From Oscillatoriophycideae cyanobacterium NC_groundwater_1537_Pr4_S-0.65um_50_18 (lineage in GTDB: Bacteria > Cyanobacteriota > Cyanobacteriia > Elainellales > Elainellaceae), in assembly GCA_016208305.1 (NCBI GenBank), contig JACQYI010000078.1, positions 124,001-188,000 on the forward strand: a stretch of 64,000 bases of DNA, given 5' to 3'. How positions within the stretch are numbered: position 1 is the first letter of the stretch; every line of letters starts with the position of its first letter. A model generated the notes under the pieces. That model worked only from the letters and a program-made list of their open reading frames with translations. It was not told the DNA's origin and made no database searches. Below are positions 1-8,167 of the stretch, in pieces. Both the position numbers and the translations under genes were made by a program.

Positions 1-2
1 GC

Positions 3-989
3 GAACAGCAGCAGGCGCTAGAAGCTCAAATTTTGGAGACTCAGCAGCGCGACCAGGCGATTCAAGAACTGCTGACCACCATCGAAGCCATGACTCAAGC
101 GCAACAGCAAGAAGTTGAGCGGCTGCGACTGCGGATGTCTCAAGATCAGCAGGAGGCGCAAAACCACCGGAACCGCATGGGCAAGCAAGTGCAAGACTTG
201 CAAACAGCCTTAGAGTCTCGGCATCAGCGGGTTTCTGAGCTAGAGGCTGAGATGCTAGCCTCCCGTACAGCAACAGCCAGCCTCCAGGGACAGCTCGAAT
301 CCTCACAGCAGCAGATTCGAGAACTCTCTGCTAGCCTGCGGCAATATCGCTCAAGCCTAGCTCAGCTCGAAGCTCAGATCGAACAAACCCATGTGGTGCT
401 AGAAGAACGCCACACTAGAGGTGCCCATCTGCGCCGCACCCAGACCGTTACCGCCGAACAAAGCAGCGCGATCGCCCTCCAAAAAGATCTGACTAAGGCT
501 CAGCGGCAGGTTGAAGCGTTAGAAGATCAGTTGGCTCAGCAGTCCATTCAACACACTCGGCTGCAGCAGAGCCATCAAGAGCTAGAGAGCGATCGCCAGA
601 TTTGGCAAACGCGTGAGGCTTCTCTAGAGCAGCAAATTGCTGAAATGCAAGAACAAATTCTTCAGCAAGCCCAGCAGGTGGCTGAGCATGAAACTGCGAT
701 TCAGTATTGGCGCGATCGCCATGCCACCAGCCAACGTCAGATCATTCACATTCGCGATCTGGTAGAACATTCTCTTTCGGAGCTAACCGAGGAAACAGCG
801 CACTCCGAAACGCCCGATGAGGCGCATCTCGTGCTAGCTGAGCTGCTGACTGCGATTCAAACCATTCAGCCGGCGATGCCTCCCGAACATTTAGAGCCGA
901 TCGCCCTGCCTCTGCCGCGTCTGGGTACAGTTGAGTTGCCCAATTTTCTGGTGCGTCGGCGTGCCCAAACCCGCGATCAGGCGACTTGA
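3..989 (+). CDS. Coiled-coil protein, 5' end missing
   Basis: The reading frame is open from the first complete codon of the window at base 3, so the gene begins outside. The visible ~328 residues are rich in Gln, Glu, Ala, Arg and Leu with heptad-like spacing, which predicts one long coiled coil up to about residue 250. A less repetitive C-terminal tail rich in Pro and Leu follows and ends in basic residues. No enzymatic motif or membrane segment is visible. A structural or scaffold role is only an inference from composition. A TTG at 33 could be mistaken for a start, but in-frame coiled-coil sequence continues upstream of it. The next gene begins 178 bases downstream on the same strand. Confidence 0.75.
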   Translation, partial: EQQQALEAQILETQQRDQAIQELLTTIEAMTQAQQQEVERLRLRMSQDQQEAQNHRNRMGKQVQDLQTALESRHQRVSELEAEMLASRTATASLQGQLESSQQQIRELSASLRQYRSSLAQLEAQIEQTHVVLEERHTRGAHLRRTQTVTAEQSSAIALQKDLTKAQRQVEALEDQLAQQSIQHTRLQQSHQELESDRQIWQTREASLEQQIAEMQEQILQQAQQVAEHETAIQYWRDRHATSQRQIIHIRDLVEHSLSELTEETAHSETPDEAHLVLAELLTAIQTIQPAMPPEHLEPIALPLPRLGTVELPNFLVRRRAQTRDQAT

Positions 990-1167
990 AGTTCTTTCGT
1001 CGCCAGCTATCAGCTTAGGATCGCAAATTACGAATGCCTAGAAAGTTACAGATCGCTAAAAAGCCAACACGATCGCAATAAGTTGTATCATCCTTGTCTG
1101 TGTCGATAGAATTTGTGTCGGCAGAGTTTATGTCGATCGAGAGCTGGGGCTAAGGCAGGATAGAGCA

Positions 1168-2316
1168 ATGGATGACAAATTAATGTTGATGATTCCGGGG
1201 CCGACACCCGTACCGGAAAAGGTTTTGTTGGCGATGGCGAAGCACCCGATCGGGCATCGCAGCGGTGATTTTTCTAAAATTATTGCCGAAGTCACCGAAG
1301 GGCTAAAGTGGCTGCACCAAACCCAAAATGATGTGCTGATCTTGGCCGCCAGCGGTACGGGCGCAATGGAGGCAGGCATCATTAACTTCCTCAGCCAGGG
1401 CGATCGCGTCCTCGTTACCACCAACGGCAAATTTGGCGATCGCTGGGTTGAGATCTGCGAAGTCTACGGGCTAAACGTCGAAAAAATAACGGCTGAGTGG
1501 GGCAAAGTCATTGATCCCGAAGCTGTGCGTGCTGCCTTAGAAGCCGATACTGGCAAGCAAATTAAAGCCGTCATCGTTACCCACAGCGAAACCTCGACGG
1601 GTGTCATTAACGACCTGGAAACCATCAGCCGCTACGTCAAAGCCCACGGTGCATTGATGATGGTTGATGCGGTCACGAGTTTAGGAGCCACCAGCGTGCC
1701 GATCGATGCCTGGGGTCTGGATGTCGTGGCTTCAGGTTCACAGAAGGGCTTTATGCTGCCCCCCGGATTGGGCTTTGTCGCCGTGAGTCCCAAAGCCTGG
1801 GAAGCTTACGCCACAGCAAAATTGCCACGCTTCTATTTAGATCTGGGTAAGTATCGCAAGGAGGCGGCTAAAAACAGCCATCCCTTTACTCCACCTGTCA
1901 ACATGTTCTTTGCGCTTCAGGTGGCCCTGGGCATGATGAAAGCAGAGGGCTTAGAGAATATTTTTGCGCGGCATAACCGCCATAAAAATGCGACTCGCGC
2001 TGCCATGAAAGCCTTGAACTTGCCCCTCTTTGCTCCTGATGGGGCGGGCAGTCCTGCGATTACGGCAGTGGCTCCGGTGGGGGTAGAGGCTGAGAAAATC
2101 CGGGCGATTTTGCGCAAGCGGTTTGATATTGTCATGGCGGGCGGCCAGGATCATCTCAACGGTAAGGTTTTCCGAGTCGGTCATCTGGGTTTTGTCAGCG
2201 ATCGCGATATTCTAACGGCGATCGGTGCTCTAGAAGCGGCGCTGAGCGAGTTGGCCTACGAAAACTTCACGGCAGGAGCAGGCGTGGCTGCGGCTGCGCA
2301 GGCTCTGATGCAATAG
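1168..2316 (+). CDS. Class V aminotransferase, alanine-glyoxylate / serine-glyoxylate type
   Basis: This 382-residue protein is a PLP-dependent fold-type I aminotransferase of the alanine-glyoxylate/serine-pyruvate family. The N-terminus has the family signature PGPTPVP. ASGTGAMEA lies in the phosphate-binding region, the VDAVTSLG segment carries the PLP-contacting Asp, and SGSQKG holds the Schiff-base lysine at residue 193. In cyanobacteria such enzymes convert photorespiratory glyoxylate to glycine using alanine or serine. Substrate choice cannot be read from sequence. Length is normal. The start is the ATG at 1168 and no strong Shine-Dalgarno is seen. The TAG stop lies inside the left arm of a perfect palindrome that follows the gene. 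Confidence 0.93.
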   Translation: MDDKLMLMIPGPTPVPEKVLLAMAKHPIGHRSGDFSKIIAEVTEGLKWLHQTQNDVLILAASGTGAMEAGIINFLSQGDRVLVTTNGKFGDRWVEICEVYGLNVEKITAEWGKVIDPEAVRAALEADTGKQIKAVIVTHSETSTGVINDLETISRYVKAHGALMMVDAVTSLGATSVPIDAWGLDVVASGSQKGFMLPPGLGFVAVSPKAWEAYATAKLPRFYLDLGKYRKEAAKNSHPFTPPVNMFFALQVALGMMKAEGLENIFARHNRHKNATRAAMKALNLPLFAPDGAGSPAITAVAPVGVEAEKIRAILRKRFDIVMAGGQDHLNGKVFRVGHLGFVSDRDILTAIGALEAALSELAYENFTAGAGVAAAAQALMQ

Positions 2317-2364
2317 TTTTTTGGAAGTGCTGCGCTCCGCGCAGCACTTCCAAAAAACTATTGC
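2310..2364. repeat. Perfect 26-bp palindrome with 3-base loop
   Basis: The arms 2310-2335 and 2339-2364 are perfectly complementary around the loop TCC. The outer part is A/T-rich with runs of T and A, and the inner part is GC-rich and ends GCGC. The stop codon of the upstream aminotransferase is inside the left arm. It could terminate transcription in both directions between the convergent aminotransferase and universal stress genes. It belongs to a family of hairpins seen elsewhere in the window (9435, 14565, 35794, 38918) with different stems but similar loops. Confidence 0.9.
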
Positions 2365-2382
2365 AGGTTAGTTAATGGGTGA

Positions 2383-3231
2383 TTAAGCTGGCGATCGCAC
2401 CAGCAGCACGGGGCAATTGGCATAAACCCGCACATAGTCTGAGAGAGACTGACCCAACAGGCGATCGAGATCGGGCAGACCTTTGGCGATCGAGGGGCGG
2501 CTTTCGGGCGAACCCAAAATCAGCAAGTCTACGTTCAAATCTTCAGCAAGCTGACAGATTCGTTCACCAGGTTTGCCTTCGGGTGCAACGCATTTATAGT
2601 TAACCCCGTATTTTTTGGCTTCGTTGATTGCCGGAACCAGCACCGGATCTTCGTTGGGGTTGGCGGAAATTTCACCGGGCTTTAGCTTGAGATCCGGGTT
2701 GGTATGAACCAGCACCAACTGGCTGCCTTTAATGTCTCTTAGGAAAGCGATCGCCAGCTTCAAGCATTGTTGGGCTGACGGAGACTTGTCCATCGCCACC
2801 ATAATGCGGTTAATTTTGCGCACCACAATGTCATCTTTGACCAGCAGCATGGGGCGAGAAGAGAGCTGAAAGACGTACTGGCTCACCGAGTTCTCTAGAA
2901 TCGACTGGATGCGCTTCAGTCCGCGTGAACCCATAATGATCAAGTCAGAATCGACTTCATCAGCAACCCGACAGACTATATCTTTGGGATCACCTTCCCG
3001 CAGCATGGCCGTGACGCGCGTTGGATCAAGGCTGAGCTTTTGAATCGAATTCGCTAGGGTTTTGCCACCCTCCTGCCATTTTTCCGTCATGCCTTCGGCA
3101 GTGACTTGGGGTGCCACCACATGCAGCACCGTTACGGTAGCACGCTGAATTAATGGCACTTCCATCAACGATTTCAGCATTTCTTCGGTACGTCCGGTAC
3201 CTGAATTTGCCAGTAAAATTTTTTCTATCAT
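2383..3231 (-). CDS. Tandem-domain universal stress protein (UspA family)
   Basis: The 282-residue protein has two UspA domains, roughly residues 1-135 and 140-282. The first domain keeps the nucleotide-binding pattern: MGSRG near residue 98, then NSVSQYV and a PMLLVKD terminal strand. In the second the equivalent LGSPESRP segment has lost the glycine spacing, so ATP binding there is doubtful. Tandem Usp proteins are soluble stress proteins, and the client process is not deducible. The gene converges with the aminotransferase. Its promoter side faces the thioesterase gene across a 10-bp inverted repeat at 3320-3360. Confidence 0.9.
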   Translation of the reverse strand: MIEKILLANSGTGRTEEMLKSLMEVPLIQRATVTVLHVVAPQVTAEGMTEKWQEGGKTLANSIQKLSLDPTRVTAMLREGDPKDIVCRVADEVDSDLIIMGSRGLKRIQSILENSVSQYVFQLSSRPMLLVKDDIVVRKINRIMVAMDKSPSAQQCLKLAIAFLRDIKGSQLVLVHTNPDLKLKPGEISANPNEDPVLVPAINEAKKYGVNYKCVAPEGKPGERICQLAEDLNVDLLILGSPESRPSIAKGLPDLDRLLGQSLSDYVRVYANCPVLLVRSPA

Positions 3232-3319
3232 CGGTTACTCCTGAGTCAAGGTCTTCCTCAGCCAATGGGCTGGCTAAATCAGCTTGAGCTTAATTGCGAA
3301 TAGGACTCTTTATGCTCAG

Positions 3320-3360
3320 TCTATGACGGTTAGATCACCAATCTGTAAATCCGTCATAGA
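3320..3360. promoter_or_regulatory. 10-bp inverted repeat between divergent genes, possible operator
   Basis: TCTATGACGG at 3320-3329 is exactly repeated in reverse complement at 3351-3360, with a 21-base A/T-rich spacer. It lies between the divergently transcribed universal stress and thioesterase genes. A dimeric regulator site or an RNA hairpin are both possible, and no known regulator consensus was recognised. Confidence 0.4.
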
Positions 3361-3483
3361 TTGAAAAATAGCTGAAATATTCGCTAGTCTGGATGGGGCG
3401 ATCGCGCGCTGCCGTTGAAGATCGGCTCGCAAGAATCCGCAGAAAATCTCTATGATCCAGTTAGCTTAATCGTAGGTAAATCT

Positions 3484-3954
3484 ATGCAGCTACAGTCTAC
3501 TGAAGCAATCCAGCCGTCGAGCAAATCAGATACCTGGTTCGACTATCCTGTGCGTGCCCAGCCTCACCATACCGACTATTCGGGTGTTGTTTGGCATGGC
3601 TGCTATATTTCCTGGATGGAAGAAGCACGCGTAGAATGTTTGCGATCGCTCGGCATTGAATTTGCTGATTTGGTGGCGATCGGCTGTGATTTGCCCGTGG
3701 TCGAGTTATCCGTTCGCTATCATCGCCCGATTAAGCTGGGAATGGCGGCGATCGTCCGAGCCAGGATGGCGGCTATGGAAGGCGTGCGGCTCAACTGGGA
3801 GTACCAAATCCAGTCGCCCGATGGTCAAGAAACCTATGCGACGGCTCAGGTGGTGCTGGTGGCCGTTGACTTAGAGAAGGGCAAGATCATGCGACAGTTG
3901 CCTTCTGCAATGCAAGATGTTTTGAAGCGGCTGTCGGGACAGTTTGAAGGTTAG
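3484..3954 (+). CDS. Hotdog-fold acyl-CoA thioesterase (4HBT family)
   Basis: This 156-residue protein carries the 4-hydroxybenzoyl-CoA thioesterase signature near its start: HHTDYSGVVWH with the catalytic-type aspartate at residue 31, followed by YISWMEEAR. Such enzymes hydrolyse aromatic or fatty acyl-CoA esters in the cytosol. In cyanobacteria one member is the DHNA-CoA thioesterase of phylloquinone synthesis, and this gene could be that or a paralogue. The frame extends upstream to a TTG at 3415. The ATG at 3484 is preferred because it is preceded by GTAGGT and gives the usual short N-terminus. It is monocistronic, and a MITE-like repeat starts 24 bases after its stop. Confidence 0.85.
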   Translation: MQLQSTEAIQPSSKSDTWFDYPVRAQPHHTDYSGVVWHGCYISWMEEARVECLRSLGIEFADLVAIGCDLPVVELSVRYHRPIKLGMAAIVRARMAAMEGVRLNWEYQIQSPDGQETYATAQVVLVAVDLEKGKIMRQLPSAMQDVLKRLSGQFEG

Positions 3955-3977
3955 GTTTGAGGGACTGTGATGGTTCT

Positions 3978-4149
3978 TAAAAGATACCTAAAAAGTGCCG
4001 ATTGCTAGCCGGACAGCCCTCTTCAATTCTGGGGGACTTTGAACAAAAATTGGCTACGTGCTTCGCACACGCAAGCGAATGAAAGTCCCCCAGAATTGGG
4101 GTCTGGTGGGCGAATGCAGAACTTTTAATACTTTTCAAACATCTTCTTA
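3978..4149. mobile_element. MITE-like element, copy 1
   Basis: A roughly 172-base non-coding unit. Its right end CTTTTCAAACATCTTCTTA is nearly identical to that of copy 3 (53722-53910), and its left end is a diverged inverted copy. Inside it the 16-base arms at 4025-4040 and 4082-4097 form a perfect hairpin containing TGGGGGACTTT. The hairpin arm and the right end, including GAATGCAGAA and TTTAATACTTTTCA, match copy 2 at 27737-27874. No coding potential. Confidence 0.7.
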
Positions 4150-4305
4150 AACGTGATTACTCTTAAGCTGACTCTCTAGAGCGATCGCAAAAGCATTGTC
4201 ACCCCCAACAACACTTCGTTGGAACCGACACCTCCGTCGTTAGCTGGCTCCGCAATCAGACCTTGCACTCGTAGATGAATGCGATCGGGTTCTCTGAGTA
4301 GTCTG

Positions 4306-4394
4306 GCGTTGCTGAATGACGCAATGATTTTGCCGGATTGGAGACATAACCGCAAGGTTTTCAGAAACCGTTTCATTGCCCGATTCAGCAATGC
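4306..4394. mobile_element. Short element with 22-bp terminal inverted repeats
   Basis: The ends at 4306-4327 (GCGTTGCTGAATGACGCAAT...) and 4373-4394 are inverted copies matching at 18 of 22 positions and enclose 45 bases. The GC[A/G]TTGCTGAAT end is typical of insertion-sequence termini, so this is probably a MITE or a collapsed IS. No clear target-site duplication is visible. A 71-codon frame on the minus strand over this area starts inside the element and is not regarded as a gene. Confidence 0.5.
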
Positions 4395-5224
4395 TTAGTC
4401 CTAGTAGCGATCGGTTAAGGACGGCTGATGAAGCTCGCCCCTTCCACTAAGTTCTAGTCGCGATCGATATTTAGCGGTGAGTAGAGGCAATCGGCATAAC
4501 CGTTATGTCCATGAAGCAAGCGGAGATGTCTGGGTGAATGAGGAAAATCTGTAATACTGGACTCCCTATTAATTTCCGTCTATTGCCACCTGAAGACTAG
4601 CTGGGCTAGCCAACGATCGCTAGAAGCTATTACAAAGCAAACATAAAAATCTTATTAAGTGATTGAAAAAAAAGACAAGTCCTCGTATATTTACTGAGAA
4701 ATATTAATTCAATAGGCGCAAGCTCTGATCGTTTTGCGTTAGACCATTCCTCTTTATTAAGGCTTCTCTATGAATATCGCTTGATGTCAGTCAGGGCAGA
4801 CGCAGGGTTTCCTCTAACCTTGCAGAGCAATTGCCTTAGAAAAATTGCGAACAGATTGATAGGTGAGCTTTCTCATCGTTAGACGCTTAGCAAGGGAAAT
4901 TTCGTAGACTCCCTCGTATTCCGTTGAAAGCGTAAATCAGATTACTCTTCCACGAGATTACCGTTGCTCGATTGGCTCATCTCAGCAGATGTGCCACTGG
5001 ATGCTGCTTATGCCTGGGTGCATTAACTCCGATCGCACGATTCCTGTCATGGGGATGTGTGGCGGCTGTGGTGTAGTGGGGCAAAGCAGCAACGGCTGAT
5101 TCAACGGCATCCACCATCAGAACTTGAGAGCCGATCGCGTTCTGCTTTAGGTGCAAGCAATCGGGATGTGCCTGTCCTGACGAATGTCAACTTTAGTCCT
5201 AGCAAAAACGAGGTTTAAACCACA
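4395..5224. other. Gene-free stretch with possible insertion-sequence remnants
   Basis: No credible gene in 830 bases. At 4422-4490 the pairing of GAAGCTC with a downstream GCGGTGAGTAG resembles the right end of IS200/IS605-type elements, but no tnpB remnant was found. The rest is unstructured and partly A/T-rich (about 4640-4760). It must also contain the promoter of the RTX protein gene, which was not located. Confidence 0.35.
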
Positions 5225-6694
5225 ATGGCATCGATAACTGTTTCTGGAATAGACGTTGGAAATGTGAATGAAGGGTCTCGCTTCAGCTATCCTACAGGGC
5301 TGACCGCCACGTTTGATAATATTCGGGAAGTGATTCTAGCCAGTTATCCCACGGCAGATCTATTCAAAACAATTTTCACATTTGACTTGTCAGTGGCTGG
5401 CACTACCGAACGTGCAGACTTCATCGAGGGAAACTTAAACCTCTCTTATTTTGTTCGACTCGATGGTTCGGTGAGTTTGCCCCCAGTCGGAACGATTAAT
5501 GATAGCGATATTGAGGGAGATGAAACGTTCTCGTTGCAACCGATACTCAATGACCTATCCATCGACCTTGAGGATGGTAGCCGGATACGCTTAAACCCAT
5601 CTCAAATCGAAGCACTTTTTGCGGGTGCAGGTGGGTTCACCCTCAATATAGGATCGATTACGGGCACGATCGTCGATAACGATTTTCCCAACCAAGCCCC
5701 CACCGCCGTCAACTTCACCCCCCCCGCCTCCGCCCTTAACGAAAACAGCGACACCACTGACCGCATCAAAGTCGCAGATGTCACCATCACCGATGACGGA
5801 CAGGGCACTAACGTTCTGAGTCTGAGTGGCAGCGATGCCGATGCGTTTGAACTCGTTGGCACCACCCTGTATTTGAAAGCCGGAACCATCCTCGACTTTG
5901 AAACCCAAACCAGCTACAGCGTTACGGTCAACGTCGATGATGCCGCTGTGGGTAGTAGCACACCCGATGCCAGCAACACCTTTACCCTCAGCGTCAATGA
6001 TCTACTAGAAAACGTTGCGCCCGTTGCCAATTCAGACACGACATCCACTAGCCAAAACACTCCCCTGAGCATTAGCAGTGCCGAACTTCTGGCTAATGAC
6101 ACTGATGCCAATGGCGATACCCTCAGCATCACCGCAGTCAGTAATGCCAGTGGCGGCACTGTCAGTTTCAATAATGGCAATGTGTTGTTCACACCCAACG
6201 AAGACTTCACAGGTGCTGCCAGCTTTGACTACACCATCAGCGATGGACAGGAGAGCGCAACCACAACCGTCACCGTCACCGTTGCTTCTGTGGCAGGCAT
6301 CAATCGCCCTGGCACCAACGGCAGAGATACCATCATTGGCGGTTTGGGTAGAGACACCCTCAGCGGTGGCAACGGGGATGACCTCATCAATGGGGGATCT
6401 GGGAGCGACATCCTCAACGGCAACAATGGCAACGACATGCTGATTGGCGGCACGGGTAACGACACGGTGACAGGCGGCAATGGTAACGATGTCTTTGTGC
6501 TGGCAGCAGGGGCGGGCACGGATACGATGACTGACTTCAAAATTGGAACCGATGTGATTGGCTTGTCTGGCGGATTAAGCTTTGCTCAGCTCTCGCGCAG
6601 CGGCAACACAATCTCGATAGGGAGTGAGGTGCTGGCAACCTTGACGGGCGTGAATACTGCAACCCTGACGCAAAGCGACTTTATTGCGGTTTAA
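5225..6694 (+). CDS. Secreted RTX / cadherin-like calcium-binding protein
   Basis: This 489-residue protein looks like a type I-secreted RTX protein. Residues ~1-155 form a Calx-beta-like region ending GTIVDNDF. Residues ~158-260 form a cadherin-like domain ending FTLSVND, and ~265-350 a second Ig/cadherin-like domain with NDTDANGDTL and DYTISDGQ. About six RTX nonapeptides of the GGxGxD type lie at ~360-425, followed by a terminal domain (DVFVLAAG...TDFKIGTD) typical of the C-terminal secretion region. There is no N-terminal signal peptide, which fits type I export. It is short for the class. Adhesion or surface-layer roles are typical, but the function here is unknown. A terminator follows at once. 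Confidence 0.88.
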   Translation: MASITVSGIDVGNVNEGSRFSYPTGLTATFDNIREVILASYPTADLFKTIFTFDLSVAGTTERADFIEGNLNLSYFVRLDGSVSLPPVGTINDSDIEGDETFSLQPILNDLSIDLEDGSRIRLNPSQIEALFAGAGGFTLNIGSITGTIVDNDFPNQAPTAVNFTPPASALNENSDTTDRIKVADVTITDDGQGTNVLSLSGSDADAFELVGTTLYLKAGTILDFETQTSYSVTVNVDDAAVGSSTPDASNTFTLSVNDLLENVAPVANSDTTSTSQNTPLSISSAELLANDTDANGDTLSITAVSNASGGTVSFNNGNVLFTPNEDFTGAASFDYTISDGQESATTTVTVTVASVAGINRPGTNGRDTIIGGLGRDTLSGGNGDDLINGGSGSDILNGNNGNDMLIGGTGNDTVTGGNGNDVFVLAAGAGTDTMTDFKIGTDVIGLSGGLSFAQLSRSGNTISIGSEVLATLTGVNTATLTQSDFIAV

Positions 6695-6712
6695 CGTTGG
6701 TTGGTTGAGTAG

Positions 6713-6756
6713 GAGCGATCGCCTTTCTGAATCAGCAGGGGCGATCGCTTTTTGTT
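6713..6756 (+). terminator. Intrinsic terminator built from two HIP1 sites
   Basis: AGCGATCGCC pairs with GGCGATCGCT across a 14-base loop and is followed by TTTTTGTTTT, 20 bases after the RTX protein stop. The stem consists of two HIP1 palindromes, each also self-complementary. Confidence 0.65.
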
Positions 6757-7079
6757 TTGGGTTCTTTTCACGATAGACTTACCGCTCATTAACGCTTACA
6801 TGCTTCAGCTAACACTGCGTTAGTGCGGACAAGGCGGACAAGACAGAGGTTATCGGTGAAAGTCCAAGATCATCTGCTGCTGCACAACTAGGACGTTGTG
6901 CTGCTTAGTTCCCAATGGTGACCGTACTGAAAGCGCATCTGTTCGTAATATAAGGTTGAAAGCTACCCCAGGACTGGCACTATGCGATCGCTTCTGGTAG
7001 GCGTTTTGAGCAGAAGTTGTAGGCTAAGATCAAAGAGATTTCTGCTATTGGATAGCTGATTATCACAACCGTAGCGCGC
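6757..7079. other. Gene-free stretch before toxin-antitoxin region
   Basis: No open frame with coding character and no clear repeat. It presumably contains the promoter for the DUF433 gene. The sequence near 6940-7030 looks like decayed coding DNA but could not be assigned. Confidence 0.3.
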
Positions 7080-7268
7080 GTGATTCATAGTGACCCCGAC
7101 ATCTTGGGAGGAACCCCTGTTTTTGTTGGAACTCGTGTGCCCGTGAAAACGTTACTCAATTATCTCGAAGCAGGTGATCCACTGAATGAATTCTTAGCTC
7201 ATTTTCCAAGTGTTAAGCGTGAGCAAGCGATCGCAGCTCAGCAAACGAAGTTTTCATACCCAGATTAA
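7080..7268 (+). CDS. DUF433 family protein, probable antitoxin
   Basis: This is a 62-residue DUF433 protein. The signature DPDILGGTPVFVGTRVPV is followed by a helix-turn-helix-like region with LLNYLEAGDPLNEFL and FPSVKREQAI. DUF433 proteins are small DNA-binding proteins usually paired with PIN-domain toxins and thought to act as VapB-like antitoxins. The start is taken as GTG at 7080 because no ATG is available, and the frame is open back to 7056. The C-terminus is slightly shorter than usual. A decayed PIN toxin fragment follows four bases after the stop, which fits a toxin-antitoxin pair that has lost its toxin. Confidence 0.75.
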   Translation: MIHSDPDILGGTPVFVGTRVPVKTLLNYLEAGDPLNEFLAHFPSVKREQAIAAQQTKFSYPD

Positions 7269-7271
7269 GCA

Positions 7272-7421
7272 ATGCCCAGTTTTGTAATGGGTGAGTTGTG
7301 TTATGGAGCCAGAAAGTCAGGACGAGTGGAAGCAAACTTAACGAGAGTTGATGAGCTAGTTGCTAACAGCACGATATTGGGATGTGACGCTGAAACCGCA
7401 AGGCAATATGGTGATGCTTGA
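7272..7421 (+). pseudogene. VapC/PIN-domain toxin remnant
   Basis: A 49-codon frame starting at ATG 7272 matches the middle of PIN-domain ribonucleases of the VapC type: VMGELCYGARKSGR, then LTRVDELVANSTILGCD and AETARQYG. The N-terminal segment with the first catalytic Asp and the C-terminal segment with the last acidic residues are both missing, so it cannot be an active nuclease. It follows the DUF433 gene with the spacing of a normal vapBC pair. Identification rests on the recognisable family pattern. Confidence 0.72.
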
Positions 7422-7485
7422 ATGCTATCTGCCAGCTTCTTGTGCTGGGATAGACTCAGCATCAAATGAGTAGTCTATGTAAGCG

Positions 7486-7800
7486 ATGCCTGTACAAACG
7501 AAAGCCCAGGTAATAGCTCTGCTCCAGGAATATCACCAGGAGTTACACCGCTTTGGAGTGAAACGTTGCGGCGTTTTCGGCTCGTTTGCCCGTGACACCG
7601 CAATTCATCCTCAAAGTGATGTCGATATTTTGGTTGCTTTTGAGCCAGACCAGAAAACGTTTGATAACTTTATACACCTATCCTTTTTTCTAGAAGATCT
7701 TTTTGACAGAGCAGTTGACCTCATCACTGTAGAGTCATTAAGCCTTTATATTGGTCCACGTATTTTAGATGAGGTCGAGTATGTCTCCGTCGGCTCGTGA
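7486..7800 (+). CDS. mntA: MntA-like minimal nucleotidyltransferase antitoxin
   Basis: This 104-residue minimal nucleotidyltransferase has the pol-beta signature GVFGSFARDT at residues 29-38, metal-binding D45 and D47 in SDVDILV, and a third acidic residue near D77. In MNT-HEPN toxin-antitoxin modules this protein AMPylates the partner HEPN toxin and neutralises it. The downstream HEPN gene starts inside its last 20 bases, indicating translational coupling. No strong Shine-Dalgarno is seen before ATG 7486. The symbol is by family only. Confidence 0.85.
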   Translation: MPVQTKAQVIALLQEYHQELHRFGVKRCGVFGSFARDTAIHPQSDVDILVAFEPDQKTFDNFIHLSFFLEDLFDRAVDLITVESLSLYIGPRILDEVEYVSVGS

Positions 7801-8125
7801 ATATTTACAGCACATGCTCGATGAAAAGACCTACATCATGACGAGTTCTGCGAGTTTAGACAAGACGAAATTTGTGCAGGATGAAACGCTGAAGCGTGCT
7901 TATGTTTGTAGTATTGAAGTAATCGGCGAAGCTGTCAAACAGTTACCAGATGGGTTGCGTCAAAAATATGATGCTATTGAATGGCGGGCTATGGCTGGAA
8001 TGCGCGATCGCCTGATTCATAACTACTTTGGCGTTGACTATGACATTGTTTGGGATGTTGTAGTTAATAAAATCCCTAAACTGGATGCTGAAATCAGGCT
8101 AATTCTTAAGCAAGAATATACCTAG
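7781..8125 (+). CDS. hepT: HepT-like HEPN ribonuclease toxin (DUF86)
   Basis: This 114-residue HEPN protein of the DUF86/HepT group is predicted to be an all-helical RNase toxin. The RX4H active-site motif is visible as R75, R77 and H80 in RDRLIHNYFGVDY, with the following Tyr82 being the usual AMPylation target of MntA. The frame extends to an ATG at 7769. The ATG at 7781 gives the normal MSPSAREYL start and overlaps the antitoxin gene by 20 bases. The module appears intact, unlike the neighbouring PIN system. Confidence 0.87.
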   Translation: MSPSAREYLQHMLDEKTYIMTSSASLDKTKFVQDETLKRAYVCSIEVIGEAVKQLPDGLRQKYDAIEWRAMAGMRDRLIHNYFGVDYDIVWDVVVNKIPKLDAEIRLILKQEYT

Positions 8126-8167
8126 ATCGGGAATTGGAGAACAGTCCGACAAAACCAGCAACGACGT

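Noticed and set aside
4176-4391. 71-codon minus-strand frame
   Set aside because: It starts within the 89-base inverted-repeat element, shows no family pattern and is best explained as chance reading through repeats.
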